From Rugalucina vietnamica (lineage: Eukaryota > Mollusca > Bivalvia > Lucinida > Lucinidae): a stretch of DNA of 64,000 bases. Location of the stretch: NCBI GenBank assembly GCA_964017185.1, contig OZ024882.1, positions 43,817,431-43,881,430 on the forward strand, written 5' to 3'. Position 1 is the first letter of the stretch. Every line of letters begins with the position of its first letter. The notes under the pieces were generated by a model. It was not told where the DNA came from. It saw only the letters and a program-made list of their open reading frames with translations, and did not search any database. This document shows positions 12,261 through 22,519 of this stretch, piece by piece. The position numbers and the translations under genes are program-made.

Positions 12261-13035
12261 ATAGCTCGACTGCACGAAGTGCATAGAGCTATTGCAGTCA
12301 CCCAGGTTGTCCACGTTCCTGTTACCGTTCCTGTGCGCGTGCGCGTCACACTTGCGTTCAAGTTTTCTAGAAGTCCATATCTTGACAACCACTCATCAGA
12401 AAGCATTCATACTTAGACCATAGAAATCCTATAGGGTTAGCTTTCATTCCGTGGCATCGGGCCCCTGGATCCAGGCCAGGGGGTGGGGCTGGAGGTTAAA
12501 ATCTAAAACACCTTAGAAAATGGCCATTTGCGTTAAAGTTTTCTAGAAGTCCATATCTTGACAACCACTCATCAGAAAGCATTGATACTTGGGCCATTGA
12601 CACCCTGTAGGGTCAGCTTTCATTCCATGGCATCGGATTCCTGGGTCCTTGCCAGTGGGTGGGACTAGAGGTTAAAATCTAGAACACCATAATTATAATA
12701 GCATTTCTATGATATAGTATTCTAGAAGTCTATATCTTGAAAACCTTTTATCAGGGGGCTTTCATACTCGGGCCATAGGTACCCTGTAGGGTTGAGTTTC
12801 AATTCATGGCATCGGATCTCTGGGTCCATGCCTTGGGGGTGGGGCTAGAGGTTAAAAACTAGAACAATGTAAAAATAGATGTACTGCTGTGTAACTTTAA
12901 CAAGGAGTCCATATCTTGACAACAACTTATCATAAAGCGTTCATACTTCATACACTTTAGGTTCCATGACATCAGACCTCTGGGTCAGAGTCAGGGGGGT
13001 GGGCCTAGAGGTCAAAATCTAGAACTCCCTGAATT
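12261..13035 (+). mobile_element. Pearl-like element with about 178-bp tandem repeats
   Basis: Begins with ATAGCTCGACTGCACGAAGT and CATAGAGCTATTGCAGTCAC (a hairpin-like start), passes a degenerate GTTCCTGTTACC/GTGCGCG stretch, then has about 3.7 units marked by CTAGAAGTCCATATCTTGAC near 12367, 12543, 12722 and 12898. Each unit ends in GGTTAAAATCTA. No coding capacity. Confidence 0.75.
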
Positions 13036-13099
13036 TCTTTTTCTTTTTATTTCTTGATAGAAACATCTTAGGAAGATGGTTGGTCATTCATCTTTTGAC

Positions 13100-15890
13100 T
13101 TTGTGACACTGACTTGTGTGTCATGATGGTAAGGGTTGGTTGACCTACTTTCCATGGTTCATTGATTTTGCCTTATATCCTGACACTCAATTAATATATT
13201 TTCTTACTTCTTTCAGATTATGAGTGAGTATGAACAAGCCTTTGACCCCAATATACTTATAGGTCATTGTGACTTAATTTCACGGTTCAGTGATTTTGCC
13301 TTATATCTTGACACTCAGTATATTTCCATACTTTTTTCAGATTATAAGTGAGTATGACCAGACCTTTGACCCCAATATACTTATAGGTCTCTGTGACCTA
13401 ATTTCACGGTTCAGTGATTTTGCCTTATATCTCGGCTCTCAATTGGTTTATGAAGAAACTTCTTTCACACTATGTTTTCGTATGACAAGACCTTTGACCC
13501 TAAAGTAGTCCTAGGTCATTATGACCTAATTTCACGGTTCAGTGATTTTGCCTTATAGCTCGGCACTCAATTGGTATATGAATATACTGTTTTCACGATA
13601 TGTTTGTGTATGACAAGACCTTTGACCCTGAAGTATTCCTAGGTCACTGTGACCTAATTTCATGGTTCAGTGACTTTGCCTTATATCTCTACACTCAGTT
13701 GGTATTTTTTCTTACTTTTTTCAGATTACGAATGAGTATGACCAGACCTTTAACCCAAACGTACTTATAGGCCATTATGACCTATTTTCACGGTTCAGTG
13801 ATTTTCCCTTATATCTCGGCACTCAATTGGTATATGACAAGACCTTTGACCGTAAAGTATTCCTGGGTCACTGTGACCTAATGTCATGGCTCAGTGACTT
13901 TGCCTTATATCTCGACACTCAGTTGGTATTTTTTCATACTTCTTTCTGATTATGAATGAGTAATCCAAACATATTTATGACCTAATTTCATGGTTCAGTG
14001 ATTTTCCTTTATATCGCAACACTCAATGCGTATAAACATATGATCATATTTCTTTCACATTATGAGTAAGTGTGACTAGACCTTTGACCCTGAAGTACTT
14101 ATAAGTCAGTGTGACCTTATTTCACGGTTCAGTGATTTTGCCTTGTATCTTGGCACTCAGTTGGTATATGAACACACTTCTTTCACAATATGAGTGAGAC
14201 CTTTAAATCTTAGGTAGTTATAGTAAACTTTCATTATGTCTTCCCACTTCAGGGTCCGGAGACATATTGTTTTTCCCCGTGCATCTGTCTGTCCGTCTGT
14301 CTCTCTGTCCATCTGTCTGTCTGTCTGTCCGTCAAAAATCGTGTCCGCTCTGTAACTTGAAAACCGTTAAAGATTTTTTTCAATGAAACTTGGTACACTT
14401 GTATACCACGACGAGACGATGTGTCATGCACAAGAACCATAACTCTAGCTTGAGTATTTCCCTTTGATTATTTTCGATACAATTTCGTGTCCGCTCTATA
14501 ACTTTTTAAAACCGTTTAAGATTTTTCAATAAAACTTGGTACACTTATTAAGCATGATCAGACGATGCACAAGAACCATAACTCTGGCTTGAATCTTTTA
14601 TGAGTTATTTCCCTTTGGTTATTTTCCATACAATTTCGTGTCCGCTCTATAACTCGAAAACCGTAAGAGATATTTCAATGAAACTTGGTACACTTATAAA
14701 GCACGATGAGATGATGTCTCATGCTAAAGAACCATAACTTTTGCTTGCATATCTTTGGAGTAATTTCCCTTAAAATTATTTTCCATACAATTTCGTGTCT
14801 ACTCCATAACTTGAAAACCGTAAGAGAAATTTCAGTGAAATTTGGTACACTTATAAAGCACGATGAGACGATGTGTCATCCACAAGAATTATAACTCTTG
14901 CTTTCATATCTTTGGAGTTATTTCCCTTTGATTATTTTTCCATACAATTTCATGTCTGCTCTATAACTTGAAAATCATAAGAAATATTTCAATGAAACTT
15001 GGTAAACTTATAAAACACGATGAGATGATGTGTCATGCTAAGGAACCATAACTCTTGCTTGCATATCTTTGGAGTTATTTCCCTTTGATTATTTTTCATA
15101 CAATTTTGTGTCTGCTCTATAACTCAAAAACCATTAGAGATTTTTCAATGAAACATGTGGTACACTTATAAAACATGATGAGACGATGTGTCATGCACAA
15201 GAATCATTACTCTTGCTTTCTTATCTTTGAAGTTATTTCCTTTTGATTATTTTTCCATACAATTTCATGTCTGCTCTATAACTTGAAAACCATAAAAAAT
15301 ATTTCAATGAAACTTGGTACACTTATAAAGCACGAAGAGATGATGTGTCATGCTAAAGAACCATAACTCTTGTTTGCATATCTTTGGAGTTATTTCCCTT
15401 TGATTATTTTTCATACAATTTTTGTCTGCTCTATAACTCAAAAACCATTAGAGATTTTTCAATGAAACATGGTACACTTATAAAGCATGATGAGACGATG
15501 TGTCATGCACAAGAATCATTACTCTTGCTTTCATATCTTTGGAGTTATTTCCCTTTGATTATTCTCCATACAATTTCGTGCCCGCTCTATTACTTGAAAA
15601 CCGTAAGAGATATTTCAATGAAACTTAGTACACTTAAAAAACGGAATGACAGGATATGTGATGCACAAGAACTACGACTCTTGCTTGCATATTTTGGACA
15701 TGCAAGTAGAAAGGGGGGAGACATCATTTTTCACATAGAAAACAAGTTCTAGTTGTTCAGTGATTTTGCCTTATTGCATCAAGGCAAAGAGATGTATGAG
15801 CATAATGCTTTGGGTTACAGGTCGGGTTTGGCCTTATGTTTGACAAAGATCAGAAACAGTCGAGCGCGCTGTCCTGCAACAGCTCTTATT
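13100..15890 (+). mobile_element. Pearl-like element with 128-bp tandem repeats, split by a nested insertion
   Basis: The landmark CACGGTTCAGTGATTTTGCC recurs near 13153, 13281, 13405, 13533, 13661, 13789, 13885, 13989 and 14123 (mostly 124-128 bp apart, two shortened units). After the inserted block (about 14250-15745) the same landmark resumes at about 15751 (GTTCAGTGATTTTGCCTTAT). The far end carries the palindrome CTGTCCTGCAACAG (about 15870-15883), shared with the element at 55770. Confidence 0.75.
14250..15745 (+). mobile_element. Nested Pearl-like element with about 156-bp tandem repeats
   Basis: Starts with CAGGGTCCGGAGACATATTG and a CTGT/CCGT microsatellite (14285-14333), then nine units marked by GTGTCCGCTCTATAACT-type sequence at 14341, 14487, 14638, 14795, 14952, 15108, 15267, 15422 and 15578. 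Units contain AATGAAACTTGGTACACTTA and AAGAACCATAACTCTTGC. Open frames here (for example 15384-15752) follow the repeat and are not genes. Confidence 0.8.
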
Positions 15891-16205
15891 AAATAACAGC
15901 AATCATGATATGCCATATTGTTAGGACTTAAGTAAGAATATCTTAAGGACGAGACATGTCTTATACCAAAATTAGTTGGTATAGGAACCTTATTCGGTTA
16001 GTATATTACTGCAGTCTGTCTGTACATATAGTTATAAACTGGTTCATGCTGTATAACACTCAAAGCATGACTTCGAATATATTTGAACGGGTAAGGAATT
16101 TTGAAAATTTAGTTTCAATTTTGTTTTTCAGGTAAGATTAGATATCAATAAATCACTATTTCACTTTCTGATAAAAACAGTATCAAAGTTCTTTAATTCA
16201 ATGGT
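15891..16205. other. Intergenic stretch downstream of lectin A
   Basis: AT-rich sequence between the tandem-repeat block and the stop codon of lectin A. On the minus strand it would be the 3' untranslated region and flank of lectin A. No convincing AATAAA is seen on the minus strand; an ATTAAA at 16192-16197 is probably too close to the stop to be used. Confidence 0.4.
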
Positions 16206-19200
16206 TTAGACTAAATGATATTCGCACACATGACCATGTCTCTGTTTATTGAAAATAAGAAATCGTCGCCGTCTCCTTAATTGACCCGAACAAGGATAAT
16301 CCATCCAATGACCAATTTTGTCCATGGCTATCAGTGCACAATCCTCTAAAGTACCATGAGACTCCCCTCTTGCCCAGTATGTAAACGTCAGTCTTTCACC
16401 TACAATAATTAAATTAAGTAAATAAATTAATTTATTAAATAAAATAAATTGCGCAAAATATAGGGACCTTACATACCCCAGAAGTTCATTTGGCCTTTCT
16501 TGCTCGCAGGACTATCATGGGCACCAAATTATTTATTGGGACCAGGGAAATGTAAATGATTTTATCAGCAAAGATAAAGCCGATTGCACTATGACAAAAT
16601 AAATGACAACCGTTCATGTGGTTCTTCAAAAAGGGGATGTACCTACAAAAGTATCTCCATTGTTACACGGCTTTCAATGTGTCTTTGACCACTGACCACA
16701 TGCATACTGAACAAAAATGAAACTATACACTTTTTATTCCATTCATACCTCCTCGTACTTTGTGTCAGGGGACCAATGTCGGGACAAACTGAAACTGCCA
16801 AAAGGTGCGGTTTGATTATAGTGATTTATTGTAGGCATTTATTGCGAGCGTCTAGCACATAGTTCCCACCACGCTTTGTGACCGGTATAAATAATTTTGT
16901 GCAAACCTGATGACCATTTCCAGTCTCCTTCTTTATCCTTGTCAGTTAATCCTATCCAAACATGAGTGTCATCTTCATTGAAACGCAGTCGCTGTCAAAA
17001 CAAGAAATTACACTGAGGTCAATGAAAGAGTTGGAGCACATGCACTTTTTCACAATTCTATATGTCTTAATCTGACAAAAATGTTTTAGCTTCAGCTTCT
17101 CTTTACACTAAATGATAAGAAGGCGCATGACTGCATTCAATTTGGTTAAAACATGCTTGTAATGTTTGTTGGAACTTGGTAATAAACAGTTCACAATGAC
17201 TCTACTAGCATATTTCAAACTTTACCAACTCGTAAACTGCATACATGTAATTGTATTTATGTGCAATATGACTGAGTTGTTCTTACCCATAATTCTATAT
17301 GTCTTGAATTAAATATTCTTTTCTGTCTGTGACTTATAAAGTGCGTGCTTCTTACCCATAATTCTGTTTCAATTAAATTCTGCTCTGCCTGTGACGTTAT
17401 AGATACCAGGTGGCCACCCCTCGAGTTACAGTCATGTTCAGCGTCATACCAGTTCGTGTGTGGTGTCTTTATAAATTCATAGCAGCTACCCAGAGCTTCT
17501 ATGTAGTGTCTGTGATGATTCCTTACTTGTGGAGGACATTGCGCAGGCACCATTGTGGTTGTGTGAACTAGGAAAACAAATTATTTTGTATTCAAATTAT
17601 TATTTTTCGACTATTTCTGAAGTTTTTTTTGCAGAAAGTAAATTGCCAGGAGTAGGAATGTGTGTTCACTATTTTTTTAGTCAAGTAGAAAAATAACAAA
17701 CCAGTTCTATGGGAAGTTAATGGATTTTGCAACTGGACACAACCCAGCGTAGGTTGTGTCTGTATCCAGAACCTCTTGTTTATGCCACTATGCCGCCCCG
17801 CCCCGCCTCGCCCCGCCTCGCCCCCATATCCGATTATTATTGAACATTTTAATGCCGACTCACATGTAGTTTGGGTTGCAGATGTATTTGCAAATCTTAT
17901 CGAAGTCGCAGAAGGTATAATTGTTGTTGATTGTGTAGCATTAGTTGTAGTGGTTGGTGCTGATGTCATATGGCTGAGGGCAGGAGTTGATGCTGTTTGT
18001 ATTTTGGAGGCGGGCGTGGGATCTATTGAAAATCATGCTTTTGTATGATAAAATATACATAATACAAATAATACATTCAACATTTGATGACTTAAATAAT
18101 AGATAGCACGTTGCTAATTTGAATATTATATTGTATACTATGTATACACCTAAGTATAAAACTGACACGCATCCTACAGAATGAACTCGTTAATGATATT
18201 GACTGATTACAGGCTGAAGTTTAAATTTGACTGTAAATACCTGTGTCTTCTAGTCTTACATTAGACTGTTGCAGAAAAAAATCAGACCTGAAATAAAAGC
18301 ATTTTGGTGGAACTTTACCAATTTTTTTCCATAGTAGGACAAAAAGTGCATGATATTATAAGCACTTGCAAATTATATGCACTTGCAAGTTAATGATAAT
18401 GTATCATTATGTAGCGATGTATGTTACATGACTTACATGCATCCTTGTCCAATGGATTCCCCTGACAGTTGTAGAAGTTTACCGTTGATGTGTTCAGTAT
18501 GAAACCCACCTGAACAAATAATGGATACAAGAATGCAAACCATGTGCATCAACACACTCTGTATACCGTTGATGCAACCAAATTCGTTACGGCACAGATT
18601 GATGCAACATTTCACGAAGGTAGGGGGAAATGGAGAACGGTAAGTTGACCATTAATTTAATTTTACAGGTATTAATGTTAGGATGTCTGGGCCGTGCCTT
18701 TGTGGGAAAAAAGTAAGGATACCTTCAGTTTTTGCCATAAGTAGTTTGTTAACAAACCTTACCTTGTGTCGGAAATTATAAATTTCATTGAAGAAATATG
18801 CCACCAGATACACGAAAATTGATTATGTTTGCTAATTGCTCAAATCCATCATCGTTTGTCATTATCAAAGCTTCCATATAAACCGGAATCATTCCTTGTT
18901 TCATACCACCAAACAACGATCATGTATTCGAGCCGACTTTTGCACAATATGGTGTTAACACACCTAGGTTGATTCGTTTGGGAAGCAACGTACGTCAATG
19001 AGTTCATTGCCTGGATACTTCCTACGTACAAGAGGTATTTTTGAAAAATGATGCTAACTACGGCGGGTCTTTACGGCGGACACTTTCGCAGAATGAAAAT
19101 GATGTTTTATTTTTAACATTATGTGTTGTGAATTGGCAGCTTTAGTATCACTTTGAATAAAATATTTGATTCTTTTTAATCAATCAACATGTGTATGCAA

Positions 19201-19935
19201 ATATATTGAAAAGTGTATAACCCTATCCCGATATTTTTGCTCGTTGTTTATATGGGCGATTTATTGCACAATGTGAATGTTTTTCACTGATCTCGAAATG
19301 TTTTCAAGAAAATGACTGATGCTAGTGGTCCTGCATACAGCAGTTTGTTACTCCCCTCCCGTTTCAGAAAAGATGATCTATGCTATATGTAGCAATATTG
19401 CAACATAGTTGAATCGCTACCAGGCATTTGGGGAAAGGGGTGGGAATGACTAGTTCATGAGCTAGATAGTGCATTCGTGATAATTTGTGGGGAGTTACAG
19501 AGCAAGCACTTTATATGTGGGGTGGGGAGTTTTGAGCATGTGCAAATACTTTTTAGGAAGATGGGGTAAGCAATGGTCAAGAGAGTCGAGTCAACCCATT
19601 ACTTTCAGTTGAAGGGAGTTCACCTGGAGGGACCTTCTGTAGTATTAACATAGTGCGCTAGTTCACTGTGAGCAAGAAGAATTTCAGACGTACATTTTTA
19701 CCTGTGCTATCAAAAAAATGCGCAATGAGTACCGAGTGAAAAATATTTCTGAATCTGTGCATGGGACCCTCACTGACACTCCCTCTCCTTGCACCCTAGG
19801 GTCTGGTACGAAATTAAGAACAAGTGCCTTTTTCAGCAAGATTTAGCCGCTTAAACTTACTATTAGAATTAAACACGAAACAACACTAAGATACACAACC
19901 CTATTGCATGGAAACAGACAGTTTTGACAAGCGAG

Positions 19936-19979
<44 letters not shown>

Positions 19980-21337
19980 TTAAACGCCCAGTTGGTCCAG
20001 ATGTTGATGCCGACAGTGCCACACATGTATCATTACACACTACACATACGTCACAATTGTTGAGTGGGGAGCGCGATGGCGTAATGGTAGAACGCGGCAC
20101 CAGAGCAAGAGGTTCCCTTGTAGTTTGCTTGAGAAAAACACTTGTCCCCACAGTGCCGATAAACAACTAGGAAGCGTTGGCTCTGTCCGACATGACTAAA
20201 AATGTTGATTGGGACGTTTGAAGTCATTGCAAAACGAAACTAAATGTTTTGGAAGCTAGTGGAAGACGTACACAAGAAACACTGCCAGCAAAAGTATGCA
20301 AAAATCACATAGCCCCGCTCACTCAAGCTTTAACGGTCATATGATTTTCCATTCTGCAAAAGTGTCCGCCGTAAGAAATATCATTTTTGGCCAAATGATC
20401 TGTCGTAGATAACATAATTTTTTAAAAGAACACATCGGACGTACGTTGCATCCAGGCAATGAACTCTTTGACGTTCGTTGCTTCCCAAACGATCCAACCT
20501 AGGCGTGTTAACACCATATTGTGCAAAAGTTTGCTTGGGTTCAGGACTGTCTTTTGGTGGTATGAAACAAGGAATGATTCCGGTATATACCGAAACTTTG
20601 ATATTTACAAACGATGATGAAGGATTCGAGTAATTAGCAAACGTAATCAATTTTCATGTTTCTGGTGGCATATTCCTTCAATGAAATTTATAATTTCTGA
20701 CACAAGGTAAGCTTTTGTTACAAACTACTTATGGCAAAAACTGAAGGCATCCTTACTTTGTTTTCTCACAAAGTCACGCCCCAGACATCCTCGCATTAAT
20801 ACCTATAAAATTGACATGATCGTCAACGTACCGCTCTCGATTCCCCACTACCTTCGTGAAATGTTGCATCAATGTGTGCTGTAACAATTCAGTTGCATCA
20901 ACGGTATACAGGGTGCAATATGTTATAAAGCTTTTCCACCACAAACGGTCTAAAACTTATCTTTTACTTTTTGACTGAATAACCCTTTTTCAGGTTTATA
21001 TTGTATGAATTAGATTCGATCAAAACATCATGAATCTCTTTTAACTATAATTTCCTAAAACAATTGAAATGATAAATCTTATGTGTTCGTTAACTTGGCG
21101 AACACCAATGTACAACTGGTGTACCTGATTGTGATACTGTATAGCCGTCCAGTTGACAGAGGTTCCTGCTGGAAATGTTGGCTTACAATCACCACCCTTC
21201 AACTGTCCCAACACCGGGGACAATACAAACGGTTGTAAATGAACATCGGAGGTTCCGCCGCGGATACACAAACATCCGTAGTCCGCGGTTACGTAAATAA
21301 TATTTGAAAAAAGTTGAAAAGCTAACACAATGAACAT
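16206..21337 (-). CDS. Lectin A: secreted SH3b-like/Thr-linker/C-type lectin protein (311 aa, six exons)
   Basis: Coding exons in transcript order: 21337-21125 (213 nt), 18509-18437 (73), 18022-17864 (159), 17567-17356 (212), 16991-16907 (85), 16399-16206 (194, stop TAA). Phases are 0,1,1,0,1 and the sum, 936 nt, is open throughout. The protein has a signal peptide (MFIVLAFQLF..VTA), then DYGCLC and a domain of about 75 residues with LGQLKGG, NWTAIQYHNQ and VGFIL that I read as SH3b-like. A Thr/Ser-rich linker (about 97-153) follows, then a C-type lectin-like domain with CPPQV, GSCYEF, HDCNSRGGHLVSI, VWIGLTDKD, EDCAL and HVCEYHLV. The EPN position reads ESH and the WND position WMD, so canonical Ca2+ sugar binding is doubtful. 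The last exon has an extra segment with five arginines (GQLRRRRRFLIF) absent from lectin B and C. Exon 4 has a second in-phase donor 69 nt on. Secretion and a recognition role are inferred from the domains. Confidence 0.88.
17287..17355 (-). other. In-phase alternative extension of lectin A exon 4 (duplicated splice donor)
   Basis: The donor context GAATTATGGGTAAGA at exon 4 (donor at 17355/17354) occurs again exactly 69 nt downstream (donor at 17286/17285). The 69 nt between are 23 open codons (beginning VRSTHF, ending HIELW), so either donor keeps phase 0. Using the distal donor would add 23 residues inside the lectin domain. The surrounding sequence shows it arose by local duplication. Whether it is used is unknown. 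Confidence 0.6.
18555..19097 (+). repeat. Left arm of a large intronic inverted repeat
   Basis: Reverse complement of 20348-20915 with scattered mismatches and small indels. Matching landmarks are GTATACCGTTGATGCAAC (18561), GATGCAACATTTCACGAAGG (18601), ATTTCATTGAAGAAATATGC (18783), GGAATCATTCCTTGTTTCAT (18885) and the GCGGACACTTT segment near 19076. It lies inside intron 1 of lectin A. Confidence 0.85.
19843..20070. repeat. (CA)n microsatellite in the loop of the inverted repeat
   Basis: An uninterrupted CA dinucleotide run occupies about 19937-19975, in the spacer between the two inverted arms. Open frames across it encode only the repeat. Confidence 0.9.
20071..20215 (+). mobile_element. 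Possible tRNA-derived SINE
   Basis: GCGATGGCGTAATGGTAGAA resembles an A box, and GCAAGAGGTTCCCTTG lies where a B box would be. It is followed by GCTCTGTCCGACATGAC and GATTGGGACGTT, a SINE-like tail. Weak evidence. Confidence 0.4.
20348..20915 (-). repeat. Right arm of a large intronic inverted repeat
   Basis: Mirror of 18555-19097. The two arms are about 545-570 nt with a 1.25-kb loop, so the lectin A pre-mRNA could fold into a long imperfect duplex. The outer boundary is TGCATCAACGGTATACAG (about 20893). Confidence 0.85.
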
Positions 21338-21609
21338 GTTCTCCGATTTATTGTTTTTATGCTTTGTGCCATTATAACAGTTTTATCATATTGTGTATGA
21401 CACAGTTTACGCCAAAGATAAAACATAAATTCAGACCGATCCAGAAAGATAAGATATTTACCAGTTTTGAACATTATCGCAAAATTTGAAACACGTACTC
21501 AGTATGAACCAGGAAGCATTTTACCTGAGAACATGAATTGACATATCTTAAATCTTATGGTTTGTCGAAATTCTCGTGAATGGATACGTACTGGTGGCGT
21601 TTATTGTTT

Positions 21610-21755
21610 TATGTCCTTTATGCTTATGCCATATGGAGACGGGCCTCGATTCAAGATGGCACCCCAACTACTGAATATGCGAGAAGCCCGGAATCGAGCC
21701 CTTAACCCCTGGTTTACAAATAAGTGGCTTAACCACTGCACCACCGAGGCTTATT
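21610..21755 (-). mobile_element. tRNA-derived SINE (fragment)
   Basis: The reverse complement starts with a tRNA-like head: the A-box region is complementary to AGTGGCTTAACCACTGCACC and the B-box region to AATCGAGCCCTTAACCCC. It ends at the GGAGACGGGCCTCG core. Same family as 23611-23768 and 53541-53708. Confidence 0.7.
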
Positions 21756-21859
21756 CCCATGAATACACATGTTACACTTTATTATTATGGATAATTGAAC
21801 ACTTAATAAAACTTCAGTATGTGTTCTTGCTTAGAACCAAAAGTGACAGAGCATCAACA

Positions 21860-22519
21860 TGATGAAATTATATAAAGACTAACAAAATCAGCATGAACCC
21901 ATTCTTTAGCAAATAATTCACCTTGTTGTGTGACTGTCTTTTATATGAGGTCAACTGTTTTGATTCCATCTTCGGTCACAGATGAGAAAGCGAAAACATT
22001 TTTGAAAATCATGAAAACATGGTAGAATGCTTAAAGTGGCTTTTTCAACGAATTTCCGTAGTTTTTGTTTCTCTGCCGATGATATGAGTCACTTTAAAAT
22101 AGAAAGCTATGCCTAGAATATGCACTTGTTTAGCCCATTTTGAAAGCGGACCCTTGGTCGATCGTCACGATCAGCGCATTTTGTTTTTGAACATTTGGGT
22201 TTGAAAATACTGCCGCCATCCTTTTGCATTGGTCATGCATAAAGCGATGAAAAAAAAATCTTAAATTTTGTTATTTGCCTGCGGAACAGCGTGGTTATGA
22301 TAGTTTGATAGTTGATCGTCCCGAAAAAAACTGTTAACCGTGGATGTGCATGTAGCAAACACCTACATGGAAATAGAGCATGAATACATGTAATTGCTTG
22401 TTTGTATTTAACTAGGTACGCCTTCCAGTGTGCAGTTGGTTTGGTTCATTATTGTTCTCGATTACAAAGACTATACAAAATCTAACGAAAGTCACAAAAA
22501 GGGTACCAAAAGGTAATTT
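21860..22519. other. Intergenic region between lectin A and lectin B
   Basis: AT-rich sequence upstream of lectin A and downstream of lectin B. No exon, hairpin element or array was recognised here. Confidence 0.4.

Noticed and set aside
10141..15700. Regular repeats as a CRISPR array
   Set aside because: Units are 128-156 bp, adjacent, with no unique spacers, and the genome is eukaryotic.
15384..15752. 122-residue open frame
   Set aside because: It spans two units of the 156-bp array. The protein is internally repeated for that reason only.
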